This document shows, in pieces, positions 1-8,259 of a DNA stretch of 64,000 nucleotides. This DNA comes from Saprospiraceae bacterium. GTDB taxonomy: Bacteria; Bacteroidota; Bacteroidia; Chitinophagales; Saprospiraceae. Location of the stretch: contig JABAQQ010000052.1 in the NCBI GenBank assembly GCA_019187225.1, positions 62,001-126,000 on the forward strand, written 5' to 3'. A program made the position numbers and the translations under genes. The notes below the pieces were generated by a model. It worked only from the letters and a program-made list of their open reading frames with translations. It did not search any database and was not told where the DNA came from. Positions within the stretch are counted from its first letter, which is position 1. Each line of letters opens with the position of its first letter.

Positions 1-507
1 AAAAACGGGGGAAGTTTGTTGCTGATCGCCGACCATATGCCTTTTGCCGGAGCGGCGCAGGCTCTGGCGCAGTCCTTTGGCTTCAAGTTCCTGAATTGTT
101 TTGCGATGGACAACCGAAGGCGCAGCCTCGAGCGGTTCTACCGCGACAACCAGTCACTGGCCGATAGCGAGATCACGCGCGGTGTGGACACCGTTGTCAC
201 TTTCACCGGCAGCGCGTTCAAAATACCGAAGGGCGCTCAACCGATACTTGCCCTGAAAAATTATACGCTTTCCCTGCCCGTTGTAGCGTGGCAATTTGAA
301 GAAAATACGCCGACGTTGCCCGGCGAAGGATTTCATCAGGGAGCATACCTGGTCTATGGAAAGGGTAGGATTGTTGTGATGGGCGAAGCAGCCATGTTCT
401 CGGCGCAGCTGGCAGGACCGAACCGGAATCCCGTCGGGTTGAACCGCCCGGAGGCGAAGGCCAACAACCAATTGTTGATCAATATCATACACTGGCTCGA
501 CCAATAG
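1..507 (+). CDS. DUF4350-like protein, 5' truncated by the window edge
   Basis: The frame is open from base 1, reading KNGGSLLLIADHMPFAG before any certain start, so the gene begins outside the window; 168 residues are visible. The motif GGSLLLIADH followed by alternating beta/alpha segments and a late 'GKGRIVVMGEAAMFSAQ' segment resembles the class I glutamine-amidotransferase-like fold of DUF4350/ThuA-type proteins, which commonly sit in a periplasmic or membrane context. No catalytic residues can be assigned. The stop lies only 2 bases before the ATG of the M56 peptidase gene, so the two are probably co-transcribed. The family name is an inference from fold-like motifs; function is unknown. 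Confidence 0.6.
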   Translation, partial: KNGGSLLLIADHMPFAGAAQALAQSFGFKFLNCFAMDNRRRSLERFYRDNQSLADSEITRGVDTVVTFTGSAFKIPKGAQPILALKNYTLSLPVVAWQFEENTPTLPGEGFHQGAYLVYGKGRIVVMGEAAMFSAQLAGPNRNPVGLNRPEAKANNQLLINIIHWLDQ

Positions 508-509
508 AT

Positions 510-1769
510 ATGCTTCCTTTTCTGCTTAAACTGACCATTTGCTGGGGCTTTTTTGCACTGTTGTATGGGCTGGTACTTCGGAGGGAAACCTTTTTCCGGG
601 CCAATCGCGCCTATCTAATCGGTACAGTGGCTCTGGGTATTTTGCTGGCATTACCTGTTGACTGGCCGGCGGTTTGGCGGGTAGAGTATGTATTACCGGC
701 AAGCGTATTGCCGGCAGTGACGATCGGTATGGAACAGGCGGCAAATTCGGCGGAACACCGGGGATGGCTGATTTGCTTTTGGATGGTATACGGGATCGGC
801 ACGGGATTGGCCTTGTTGCGCATGATGTGGGGGCTTTTCAGGATCATACGCATGGTTTCTAAAGGCAAGGTGGAGCGATTGGCCGACGGCTGTATTCTGA
901 TAGAAACGGATGAAGCACAAGTGCCGTTTTCGTTTTTTAAATGGCTTTTCGTTCCACAGAAGTACATCGCATCGGACGAAGAGCACGTCCTTCACGCTAT
1001 GCTCGCACACGAACGTGCCCATGCGCACGATTGGCACAGCATAGATGTGTTATTGGTTGAAATGATGTGCGTCGTATTCTGGTTTCATCCCCTGGCGCAT
1101 TGGTACCGCAGGGCAATAAGGACAGTACACGAATACCTGGCGGATGCCGAAGCGTCGCGCCTGACCGACAAAAAACAATATGGCCTGTTGTTGATAAGGC
1201 AAGCGCAATCCGGAGTGTCGCTTGCTTTTGTGAACCATTTTTTCCAATCACCACTCAAACAGCGACTTATCATGTTGACACGCAATGCGTCGCCTGCGCT
1301 CCGGGCCTGGAAATATGGATTGTTTTTGCCCGTTTTTGTTTTTCTTTTCCTGCTTGCATGTCAAAAAACAGATCAGGAACTGGCAGACAATAAAATCACT
1401 GATCAGGCAGTACCCTCCCGACCGGAAACGGGCACAGATGTGCATGATTTGTTCGATTTGGAGCAGGCGCCGCAATTTCCGGGGGGGAAGGACGCACTGG
1501 TACATTTTTTATCCGAAAACATCAGGTACCCGGAAACCGCCCGGCGGGATTCGGCACAGGGAACTATAATTGTTGGCTTCGTCATTGATGAGAATGGCAA
1601 AATTACGGATGTGGGAAAAACGGAAGGCGCACACCCGGCATGGCGGCAGGATTTTATGAACGAAGCCATTCGTGCGATAGAGCGAATGCCCGATTGGACG
1701 CCTGGCCGGAAGAATGGCAAACCGGTGAAAGTGACATTTTCCCTGCCCATCCATTTTAAACTCAGGTAG
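510..1769 (+). CDS. BlaR1-type M56 membrane metallopeptidase with C-terminal TonB domain
   Basis: A 419-residue protein. Several N-terminal hydrophobic segments are followed by a zinc-peptidase motif HERAH (H167-E168-xx-H171) with a downstream 'HEYLADAEA' stretch typical of the M56 (BlaR1/MecR1) family, then a further membrane segment near residues 270-290 ending in a Cys. Residues about 320-419 form a TonB C-terminal-like domain starting at 'APQFPGGKDAL' and ending 'FSLPIHFKL'. In Bacteroidota such fusions are common and usually neighbour a BlaI-type repressor; none is visible here. The protein probably senses an envelope signal and cleaves a target in the membrane or cytoplasm. The next gene repeats its C-terminal domain as a separate protein. 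Confidence 0.88.
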   Translation: MLPFLLKLTICWGFFALLYGLVLRRETFFRANRAYLIGTVALGILLALPVDWPAVWRVEYVLPASVLPAVTIGMEQAANSAEHRGWLICFWMVYGIGTGLALLRMMWGLFRIIRMVSKGKVERLADGCILIETDEAQVPFSFFKWLFVPQKYIASDEEHVLHAMLAHERAHAHDWHSIDVLLVEMMCVVFWFHPLAHWYRRAIRTVHEYLADAEASRLTDKKQYGLLLIRQAQSGVSLAFVNHFFQSPLKQRLIMLTRNASPALRAWKYGLFLPVFVFLFLLACQKTDQELADNKITDQAVPSRPETGTDVHDLFDLEQAPQFPGGKDALVHFLSENIRYPETARRDSAQGTIIVGFVIDENGKITDVGKTEGAHPAWRQDFMNEAIRAIERMPDWTPGRKNGKPVKVTFSLPIHFKLR

Positions 1770-1881
1770 CTTCCGCTCTACAGGTTTTGTTCCCCAAAAT
1801 TCTCATTGTTCCGGCGGCTTTTGCCGGGGAGCCTCTCTTTTGCCTGTTCATTTGATTTTTTCACATTCAAACATTTACGCT

Positions 1882-2286
1882 ATGAAAATCAATCTGTTCT
1901 CCTGGCTGCTTGGTACGGCCTTCACTTTAATGACAGTTTTGCCGCTTACCGCTCAAAAGGTGGTTGCAAAGCCGGAACAAATGCCGCAATATCCCGGCGG
2001 GTTCGAGGCACTTAGCAGGTACATGGTAGCCAATATACAATACCCGGAAGCAGCCCGCAAAGAAAAAGCCGAAGGAACCGTCATTGTCAAATTCACGATC
2101 GGGACCGATGGTTCAATTTCAGGTATCAGCACGGCAAACGAAGGCGCGCCGCAGCGCCCCGACTTTGTGTTGGAGGCCGTCCGGGTCGTGAAAGGAATGC
2201 AGCAATGGGTGCCGGGACAGAAAGACGGCAAAGCCGTGAAATGTGAAATGGCTTTGCCGGTACAATTCAAGTTAGATAAGCCGTAA
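1882..2286 (+). CDS. Secreted TonB C-terminal domain protein
   Basis: A 134-residue protein starting at MKINLFSWLL, which gives a clean signal peptide ending near 'LPLTAQ'; an upstream in-frame ATG at 1840 would put 14 non-hydrophobic residues in front and is less likely. The mature part is almost entirely a TonB-C-like domain (PQYPGGFEAL ... ALPVQFKL) that aligns end to end with the C-terminus of the preceding M56 protein. It lacks the membrane anchor and proline-rich linker of a true energy-transducing TonB, so it is probably a periplasmic domain protein. It lies 112 bases after the M56 gene in the same direction. Confidence 0.85.
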   Translation: MKINLFSWLLGTAFTLMTVLPLTAQKVVAKPEQMPQYPGGFEALSRYMVANIQYPEAARKEKAEGTVIVKFTIGTDGSISGISTANEGAPQRPDFVLEAVRVVKGMQQWVPGQKDGKAVKCEMALPVQFKLDKP

Positions 2287-2291
2287 AGCCA

Positions 2292-2369
2292 TTTCCCGCA
2301 GATTTTCGCAGAAAACTTTGCGCAGATAACCGCTGATTTTGATCTCAATCTGCGAAAATCTGCGGGAAA
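2292..2369. repeat. 21-bp perfect inverted repeat between convergent genes
   Basis: Arms 2292-2312 and 2349-2369 are exact reverse complements (first arm begins tttcccgcagattttcgcag). The element starts 5 bases after the TonB-protein stop codon and sits between convergent genes, so it could act as a bidirectional 3' hairpin. The CGCAGAT word recurs inside it. There is no flanking T-run, so it is not a canonical intrinsic terminator. Confidence 0.85.
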
Positions 2370-2417
2370 CACTATAAAAGGTCACATACTTATTAACCCC
2401 CGATTCGCATGACCACT

Positions 2418-3446
2418 TTATTCGTCGCAGCGACGGCAAAAACCCACGCGCGGATGCCACTGCCCTTCCTGGTAATAGAACTTGTAGCGCGGCGCCACCG
2501 CTATCAGGCGCGTATAAAGCAGTCCATCCTCGTCCTGCCAGTAAAATTCTTCGATCAATTGAAGATCAATGATCTGGTCTGGCATCAGTTCGGTGTGGAA
2601 TACCTCGACGTGCTCCAAATTGGTTTCGGGGTCGAAGGTGCTGACCGAGTCGGTACACGAGAACAGGCAGGCGCGTTGATCGGATGAAAGCGGCGCTTCG
2701 TCCAGAAGGGTTCCATAAAGCAGAACCGCTGTGTCCGCCATGATGCGATCAAAAAAACGGTCCATGACAGGGCCCGTTTCATCCTTAACAACCTGGAAAT
2801 CGCTCACGCGCGGGCTGGCGTCGTTGGTTATATACCGCACCGCCCAGGTAACATCCGGTCGGTTGATGAGCGTATCGGGTTGGAATACCTCGGTCTGAGG
2901 CACTTTCAGCCAAAAGCGCGGTGCTTCGCTCCGGGTGAATGGCGCTATAGCCAGTGTGTACACTTTAAACTGCGCTTTTTCATCGTTGTAGGTCAACAAT
3001 TGCCGAACCCTTACGAACCGTGCTTCGTGCGGGAACGGTCGCATATTCCATGCGATCTGCACTTTTTCCTCATAGGTCGTCTGGTCGAACGTAACAATGG
3101 TATCCGGGCCGCTGATGATCTGCAGCAGTTCTTCGGTGTCCAGCGGACGGGTCAGCTCTGCATTGGAATAGGCCTCCCAATCGCCGTTTTCAGCGATATC
3201 CCAGAGTTTGGCGTTGAGCGAATGGTTGATGTAACTGTGAAGAGCAGGTTCGTATTCGGCGGTCAGCTTCAGCGCGGCAAGCGCTGCAGAGCGGTCTTCA
3301 TTGGCTGAAAATTCGAGCGGGTCGGCAGGTAGGGTCAGTTCGATCTCTGCCGCCCAGTTGACCGAAGGGTCTTCCAGGATTTTTTCAGTTTGGGCGAAAA
3401 GGTTCAGGGTCAGCAAGAGCGAAGCGGGTAGTAAAAAACTTTTCAT
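2418..3446 (-). CDS. Secreted protein, possibly GldN-like
   Basis: A 342-residue protein with a signal peptide (MKSFLLPASLLLTLNLFAQ) and no membrane segment afterwards. The composition and the repeated 'tyrosine-asp/glu' beta segments near the end ('EEFYWQDEDGLLYTRLIA') recall GldN-type proteins, which form part of the gliding/T9SS apparatus of Bacteroidota, but the similarity is judged by eye and is weak. Three Cys cluster at the end (CRRC) and two at 'CLFSC'. No neighbouring gldKLM genes are present, so a separate envelope role is equally possible. Confidence 0.6.
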   Translation of the reverse strand: MKSFLLPASLLLTLNLFAQTEKILEDPSVNWAAEIELTLPADPLEFSANEDRSAALAALKLTAEYEPALHSYINHSLNAKLWDIAENGDWEAYSNAELTRPLDTEELLQIISGPDTIVTFDQTTYEEKVQIAWNMRPFPHEARFVRVRQLLTYNDEKAQFKVYTLAIAPFTRSEAPRFWLKVPQTEVFQPDTLINRPDVTWAVRYITNDASPRVSDFQVVKDETGPVMDRFFDRIMADTAVLLYGTLLDEAPLSSDQRACLFSCTDSVSTFDPETNLEHVEVFHTELMPDQIIDLQLIEEFYWQDEDGLLYTRLIAVAPRYKFYYQEGQWHPRVGFCRRCDE

Positions 3447-3449
3447 GGC

Positions 3450-3482
3450 TCAAAAAACGGTTTTTGGCCAAAACCATTTTGA
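3450..3482. repeat. Imperfect palindrome upstream of the 3446 start
   Basis: The sequence is nearly self-complementary around a TTTTGGCCAAAA core and lies 4 bases upstream of the minus-strand ATG at 3446. It is directly followed by GAGACAGCCG, a word also found at the edge of the element at 46722. It could be an operator or a remnant of a dispersed repeat. Confidence 0.5.
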
Positions 3483-3577
3483 GACAGCCGAATGAAATTT
3501 TTAACGAAGCACCCTCACAACAATAAATATCGCCTGCGTAAAAAATTCATTTTCATAGTATTGGGTTGCAAAAACGC

Positions 3578-4627
3578 CTATCTTCCCTTATTGCAATTGC
3601 GTATGATTTCCCGTTTCGATCGCGAAGGGTCTTTCAAGGCATCAAAAAATTGCCCGAAGTACCGGTTCATTTGTTTCCGGGCATTCTCGGGCAGGTAGGC
3701 GGCACGCTCGCAATGGTCGGTCAATGCTTTTTCTTTTGAGAGATAAAAATCGAATATCTGCTGATAATGCGCTTCTGTACGGCATAAACCGAGGTAATAG
3801 CGCTCCTGGACCGTCTGGATGGGGTAATCGCCATTGGGAGCGGCATAATCGGTACCTACCGCTCCGGAATAATCGAAATCGTAGGGCACGGCAATAATGG
3901 TTTTGGGGGAGTTGAGAAAGATCAGCTTTATGTTGTGGCGGGCGCGTACACTCCAATCGGTATTGCCTATCATGTATTCAAATACGCACATCCGGTCGTA
4001 GGAGACAGAATCGAGCACCCGGGTGCTGCCGACGCGGGGTTTCATGGGCCTGCCACCGAGCCGGGCAGCCAATTCTTCTTCGCTTTCGATAAAAAAGGAA
4101 AAACTCTCCATGGTGCGGTTCCTTTTCCCCGGTTCTTCAAATCGAACAGCAGCCGATTTAACGCGGAAACTTTGTTCCGTGATCAGATTATAGAGTTCAT
4201 AAACCAGGTATTCGCGCTGCACCCATTCTTCATTTTTTGGCAGGCTGTAGCAACTGGTCACCAATTTTATTTCATTGATGTCGGCGATGCTGTCGTTTTC
4301 GGGTTTTTGTTCGTAGAAACGTATTTTGACCGGAGGGAAATCACAGGTTTTCCTGCGCATTTTACCGCGCGGCGCGATTTGCACATCGAGTTGCAGCGCC
4401 ACGCTGTCGCCCATCATGACTTTGAAAACAGCTGGTTGCCACGGTTCCGCTTCGGTGCCTTTTTTAAGTTCCTTCAGATTCGTTTCAATATTGACAACGA
4501 GCGGGTTGTATTGTTGTAAAACGCCGAAAATACTCTTATCGCCCGTTTGCAGCGATTGGGAAGAAACAACAAAGGGAGCAGTGATACTTGCCAGAAAGGC
4601 AAGAAGGTACAGATGTATTGTTTTCAT
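3578..4627 (-). CDS. Secreted CotH-kinase-like protein (paralogue of 62817-63833)
   Basis: A 349-residue protein with a signal peptide (MKTIHLYLLAFLASITAPFV). It carries 'IAPRGKMRRKTCDFPPVKIRF', 'IESEEELAARLGGRPM', 'YMIGNTDWSVRARHNIKL' and 'VPYDFDYSGAVGTDYA'. The last two resemble the N-D-W...HN and (P)YDFD motifs of the CotH protein-kinase family, where they bind ATP and metal. A second copy with the same motif order lies at the right end of the window. Location after secretion suggests a periplasmic or surface protein. Kinase activity is an inference; the family assignment rests on motif spacing. Confidence 0.65.
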   Translation of the reverse strand: MKTIHLYLLAFLASITAPFVVSSQSLQTGDKSIFGVLQQYNPLVVNIETNLKELKKGTEAEPWQPAVFKVMMGDSVALQLDVQIAPRGKMRRKTCDFPPVKIRFYEQKPENDSIADINEIKLVTSCYSLPKNEEWVQREYLVYELYNLITEQSFRVKSAAVRFEEPGKRNRTMESFSFFIESEEELAARLGGRPMKPRVGSTRVLDSVSYDRMCVFEYMIGNTDWSVRARHNIKLIFLNSPKTIIAVPYDFDYSGAVGTDYAAPNGDYPIQTVQERYYLGLCRTEAHYQQIFDFYLSKEKALTDHCERAAYLPENARKQMNRYFGQFFDALKDPSRSKREIIRNCNKGR

Positions 4628-4654
4628 GTTGACCGGCCTAAAATGATAAGTATC

Positions 4655-4745
4655 GGTTGATAGTTGTTGGTTCCTGGTTGTTGGTTATTCATTCATGGTT
4701 GCCATAGAAATGGACTACCAAGCAAGTGCCAGGAACCGGGAACAA
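4655..4745. repeat. Inverted heptamer array
   Basis: Left arm 4655-4703 holds seven consecutive 7-base units of the type GGTTNNN (GGTTGAT, AGTTGTT, GGTTCCT, GGTTGTT, GGTTATT, CATTCAT, GGTTGCC). The right arm, about 4714-4745, is A/C-rich and partly complementary (CCAGGAACC, CGGGAAC). It ends 3-4 bases from the stop codon of the minus-strand gene that stops at 4749. Confidence 0.8.
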
Positions 4746-4748
4746 AAC

Positions 4749-5057
4749 TCAATTCACCGAAAAAGCGGGTGCGAAGGGATGAGCCGCGTTGTAGAAAGTC
4801 AGTTCGTTGATGCGAACTTTCATAAAACGGGTCAGGGGCAGGGTCTGGATGATCTGCATCAATTCGGATTCGGAGCGCACGGAAAATACTGCCCAGAGTT
4901 TCGAATTTTCGAGGGAAAGTGCGTAATTGAGGATTTTTCCTTCGTTGAGGAGCCGGTTGACGGCGGCGCGCTGGTGCGGAATACGGCTGACGAATTCTTC
5001 CGGTAATTCCTGAGGCATGGTGAAATCAACCATGTATTGCGTTAGACTGCCTTCCAT
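4749..5057 (-). CDS. Muconolactone-isomerase-like ferredoxin-fold protein
   Basis: A 102-residue protein. The start at MEGSLTQYMVDF is preferred because the upstream extension from 5192 lacks family character and is full of basic, non-conserved residues. The 'YMVDFTMPQELPEEF' beginning, 'RLLNEGKILNYALSLE' centre and 'MQIIQTLPLTRFMKVRI' end match the dimeric alpha+beta barrel fold of muconolactone delta-isomerase/YciI-like proteins. Such proteins are often stand-alone and of unknown substrate. No catabolic neighbours are seen. Confidence 0.7.
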   Translation of the reverse strand: MEGSLTQYMVDFTMPQELPEEFVSRIPHQRAAVNRLLNEGKILNYALSLENSKLWAVFSVRSESELMQIIQTLPLTRFMKVRINELTFYNAAHPFAPAFSVN

Positions 5058-5223
5058 GTATGTTGCCTTTGTTGTGAAAATGCGCCGGACAAATGTAAAT
5101 AAAAATCTATATCTGGTGCAAATTCTTTTTGAATGCTTAAACGATGGGTCAAAAACCGTGCAAATTTTCCGCGAATGAAGCAAATCTGCCATTCCGTCAG
5201 CAGTCTTAACAAAAAGACAACCT

Positions 5224-5262
5224 AAAAAAAGCGGCGGAGCGATCCTGTGTCGCTCCGCCGCT
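5224..5262 (-). terminator. Rho-independent terminator of the repeat/peptidoglycan-binding gene
   Basis: A perfect 13-bp stem (5230-5242 with 5250-5262, agcggcggagcga) with a 7-base loop is followed on the minus strand by seven T (5230-5224). It lies 27 bases past the stop codon of the gene at 5289-6668. Confidence 0.93.
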
Positions 5263-5288
5263 AATAAATTTCCGTTAGGAAACGGGTA

Positions 5289-6668
5289 TTAGTAATTGAT
5301 ACCCAATGCCTTCAGAGTCTCGAAATCGAGGTTGCCAACAGGCAGATTTTTGTCCTTCTGGAATTTGGTGAGTGCGGCTTTGGTGCGCGTACCCATCACA
5401 TTGTCAATCGGGCCGGGATCGTATCCGGCTTTCAGGAGCGCGTCCTGGATTTGGCGGATGGTATAGCCGGTCACTTTTTCGCCGCAGAGCACTTCGCGCC
5501 ATTCGGTGAAGCCGCCGGGCTTTACAAGACGGCGTTTGGTGACGGTAGCATACTCGGCCGGGATTTGTTCGCTGCGGGTGGTAGCCGCTGCTTTCACGCC
5601 TTTCACCGTGACGGTTTTATATTCGGCCGGGATCACTTCTTCGCGGAAAGTTGCCGGCGCCTTCAGCACCTGCTTGGTCACAGTAGCATATTCCGCCGGG
5701 ATTTCCTCTTCACGCACGGTTGCCGGCGTTTTGAGTACCTGCTTTTTCACAGTGGCATATTCTGCGGGGATGACCTCTTCGCGGCTCGTAGCGGGCGTTT
5801 TCACTTTCCGCACCGTCATCGTTTTGTATTCAGCCGGGATCACCTCTTCACGGGTGGTGGCAGGCGTTTTCACTTTGCGTACAACGCGCGTACCCATTTT
5901 GGCTGGGATCTGGATGGTTTTCGTGCATCCGGCATCGGCTACGCCCGATCCGTCGCAACCTTTGTTGACGCGCTTCGTGATGGTTTGGTATTCGGCAGGC
6001 ACTTCCACCAAGCACCATACGAGGCAGTCGTCGGGATTGGCGCTCAGGCAGCTGGCATCGGCTTTTTTCTTCACCCATTTGGTAGAAGCGGGTTTTACTT
6101 CGACGCGTTCGGTGACGGTTTCGTATTTCGGTTGCGACACCTCTATTTTCGTGGACGCAGCTTCGATTTCATACTGTTCAGTCACATTTTCGTACACAGC
6201 AGGCACCTCGACGATGCGTTTGCTTTCAGGCTTCACCAATACCTGTTCCGTAACCGTTTCGTATTCGGCGGGCACAGTAATGAGGCGTTTGCTTTCCGGC
6301 TTCACCACCACGCGCTCTTCCACCGTTTCGTACTGAGCGGGCACGGGCACGAGGCGTTTGGAAGCGGCTTTGATGACCACGCGTTCCGTAACGGTCTCGT
6401 ATTGGGCAGGCACAGTGATGATGCGCTTGCTTTCGGCTTTTACCAGTTGCTGTTCGGTTTTGTTTTCGTACTCAGCCGGGACGGGGATAGTTCGGGTAGA
6501 AGCGGGTTTTACCATCACCTGTTCAGTGACAGTTTCGTACTGGTCTGGAATGAGGCATTTGGCGTAGCATTTACCGGGTTGGGCATTGGGCGGTGCATCG
6601 CCTGGTTGAGCGTTGGCGGCGAAGGCGATACCCAAAAAAAGAGGAAGAATGAATTTCAATTTTCCCAT
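5289..6668 (-). CDS. Secreted protein of 14 short repeats with C-terminal peptidoglycan-binding domain
   Basis: A 459-residue protein starting at MGKLKFILPLFLGIAFAANAQ (signal peptide); an ATG 24 bases upstream would spoil the signal. About residues 40-395 consist of some 14 repeats of 20-24 residues. The first half follows VPAxYETVTExVxVKPxSKR and the second half IPAEYxTVTKxVLKxPATxREE; two repeats in the middle are interrupted by Cys-containing inserts (ASCLSANPDDCLVWC, CDGSGVADAGC). The C-terminus (TIRQIQDALLKAGYDPGPID ... LKALGINY) is a PG_binding_1 domain. It probably links the cell wall with an extended periplasmic stalk. It has its own promoter and a strong terminator, so it is a single-gene unit. 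Confidence 0.85.
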   Translation of the reverse strand: MGKLKFILPLFLGIAFAANAQPGDAPPNAQPGKCYAKCLIPDQYETVTEQVMVKPASTRTIPVPAEYENKTEQQLVKAESKRIITVPAQYETVTERVVIKAASKRLVPVPAQYETVEERVVVKPESKRLITVPAEYETVTEQVLVKPESKRIVEVPAVYENVTEQYEIEAASTKIEVSQPKYETVTERVEVKPASTKWVKKKADASCLSANPDDCLVWCLVEVPAEYQTITKRVNKGCDGSGVADAGCTKTIQIPAKMGTRVVRKVKTPATTREEVIPAEYKTMTVRKVKTPATSREEVIPAEYATVKKQVLKTPATVREEEIPAEYATVTKQVLKAPATFREEVIPAEYKTVTVKGVKAAATTRSEQIPAEYATVTKRRLVKPGGFTEWREVLCGEKVTGYTIRQIQDALLKAGYDPGPIDNVMGTRTKAALTKFQKDKNLPVGNLDFETLKALGINY

Positions 6669-6735
6669 GACGTGAATCGGATTTATGAACATAATTGTTT
6701 GATTTTGGTATTAAAGCCACATTGCTGTTGGAGGG

Positions 6736-6743
6736 CAAATGTA
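6736..6743 (-). promoter_or_regulatory. Candidate -7 box (TACATTTG) of the 5289-6668 gene
   Basis: On the minus strand TACATTTG fits the Bacteroidota TAnnTTTG element and lies 68 bases upstream of the ATG. No good TTG element is visible at the expected spacing. Confidence 0.5.
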
Positions 6744-6793
6744 AGTGAACCCTGCCGAAACAGGTAGCATAACAGTTAAAATTTCAAGCGATT

Positions 6794-8011
6794 TTAATAC
6801 CCTTGTGTGAGTTGTTTCGGGTAGCAAATGAAATGTTTGGTTACTAATTGAGTATAAAGCGGAACATCGGAACATTCGGTAATCGGCCGCACGTCGCCGT
6901 TTTTAAAAAGGATTTTGATCTGATCCTTTGCGTCGTCGTAGGCGCGGTTGCTTTCCGAACCCGTGAACACGAAATGCTCTGCTACTGCCTGTTCTCCAAA
7001 TTCCCGGGCTACACGCTCGTGCATTTCGTCGAGCCGGGCTGCGGAAACGGGTTCGCTGAGCCACTCGAGGCGAAAAAGCCGGCGGTCGAGCAGACCTTTT
7101 GAGAGAAAGGAAAGGGTGAAATCGGAGGCTTCCGACCAGTATTTGATGGCTGCCGTTACGTCGTTGTCATCGAGGAGGGCGAAGTGGGAGGAGAGGTCTT
7201 CGGGCGCGAAAACACGACCTTCCTGCCGGTACAGAAACCATGCCAAGTGGCGGGGGGCCTCCAGTTGAACGCCTGCCAGCGCCAATTCCCTGGCGCGGCG
7301 CAGTGTATGGATCAACATTTGTTCCGCCGATACGCCCGTTTTGTGCAGATACACCTGCCAGTACATCAGGCGGCGGGCAATGAGGAATTTTTCGATGCTG
7401 TAAATACCCTTTTCTTCGACAACCAATTCGCCGTCGTGTACGGCCAGCATCTTGATGATCCGATCGTAACTGATCACGCCCTCGCTCACACCGGTGAAAA
7501 AACTGTCGCGGTTCAGATAATCCATGCGGTCCATATCCAATTGGCCGGATATGAGTTGGTGCAGGAATTTCTTAGGGTATTTGTTTTGAAAAATGTCTAT
7601 TGCCAGCGCCAGTTTCCCCTCGAACCGGTGGTTCAATTCTTCCATGAAAAGTGCCGAGATATCCTCGTGGTGCATATCCACCAGCGTGTGCTCGAGGGCG
7701 TGCGAAAACGGGCCATGCCCGATGTCGTGCAATAATATGGCTGCGCTTACAGCCTCCCCTTCCTCGTCGGAAATATCGGCACCTTTGGAGCGCAGCACTT
7801 CGATGGCTTGCTGCATGAGGTGCAAAGCGCCCAAAGCATGGTGAAAGCGTGTGTGCAAAGCACCGGGATAAACATAAGGCGCAAGACCCAGTTGCCGGAT
7901 GCGGCGGAGTCGTTGAAAAAAAGGATGGTCAATCAAATCCAACAGCAAGCCGTGGGGGACGGAAACAAAGCCATAGACGGGGTCGTTGAAGATTTTTTTA
8001 CGGTTGTTCAT
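6794..8011 (-). CDS. HD-domain nucleotide phosphohydrolase
   Basis: A 405-residue protein starting at MNNRKKIFNDPVYGF; the start at 8041 would add ten poorly supported residues. The HD-domain signature is clear: 'TRFHHALGALHLM', 'LLHDIGHGPFSHALEHT' (the HD pair), 'DMDRMDYLNRDSFF'. The 'IxDPVYGxxxxP...L.dhP.FQRLR.I.QLG' beginning is typical of the dGTPase/SAMHD1-related YdhJ-like family, which hydrolyses phosphate esters of nucleotides. It is divergent to porX. A promoter with good elements lies just upstream. Confidence 0.9.
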   Translation of the reverse strand: MNNRKKIFNDPVYGFVSVPHGLLLDLIDHPFFQRLRRIRQLGLAPYVYPGALHTRFHHALGALHLMQQAIEVLRSKGADISDEEGEAVSAAILLHDIGHGPFSHALEHTLVDMHHEDISALFMEELNHRFEGKLALAIDIFQNKYPKKFLHQLISGQLDMDRMDYLNRDSFFTGVSEGVISYDRIIKMLAVHDGELVVEEKGIYSIEKFLIARRLMYWQVYLHKTGVSAEQMLIHTLRRARELALAGVQLEAPRHLAWFLYRQEGRVFAPEDLSSHFALLDDNDVTAAIKYWSEASDFTLSFLSKGLLDRRLFRLEWLSEPVSAARLDEMHERVAREFGEQAVAEHFVFTGSESNRAYDDAKDQIKILFKNGDVRPITECSDVPLYTQLVTKHFICYPKQLTQGY

Positions 8012-8029
8012 TGTTGCGGCATGGCAGTG

Positions 8030-8060
8030 CAAAGGTGGCAATTCATCCGGCAGCTGACAA
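8030..8060 (-). promoter_or_regulatory. Promoter of the HD phosphohydrolase gene
   Basis: Minus-strand TTG (8060-8058), a 20-base spacer and CACCTTTG (8037-8030), matching TTG-N19-21-TAnnTTTG except for the first base of the -7 box. It lies 19 bases upstream of the ATG. Confidence 0.6.
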
Positions 8061-8259
8061 AATACTTTTTGCAGCGTAAAAATAACATGTTACAGCCAGC
8101 GTTTTCCGAATTGCAAGCCAGCTTCCAAAGTCAGGGAAACCAGCGACTTTGGAAGTTTTTATTTGTTAAAATCACCACCTTTGCGACACAACAAAAATGA
8201 TTGAATTCGTCCCCGAACCTTCAACCAATCCGACCAATCCAACTAATTCAACAATAAGC

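Noticed and set aside
8176-8183. CACCTTTG as porX promoter
   Set aside because: The nearest TTG is 24 bases upstream, outside the usual 19-21, so it is not listed as a feature.
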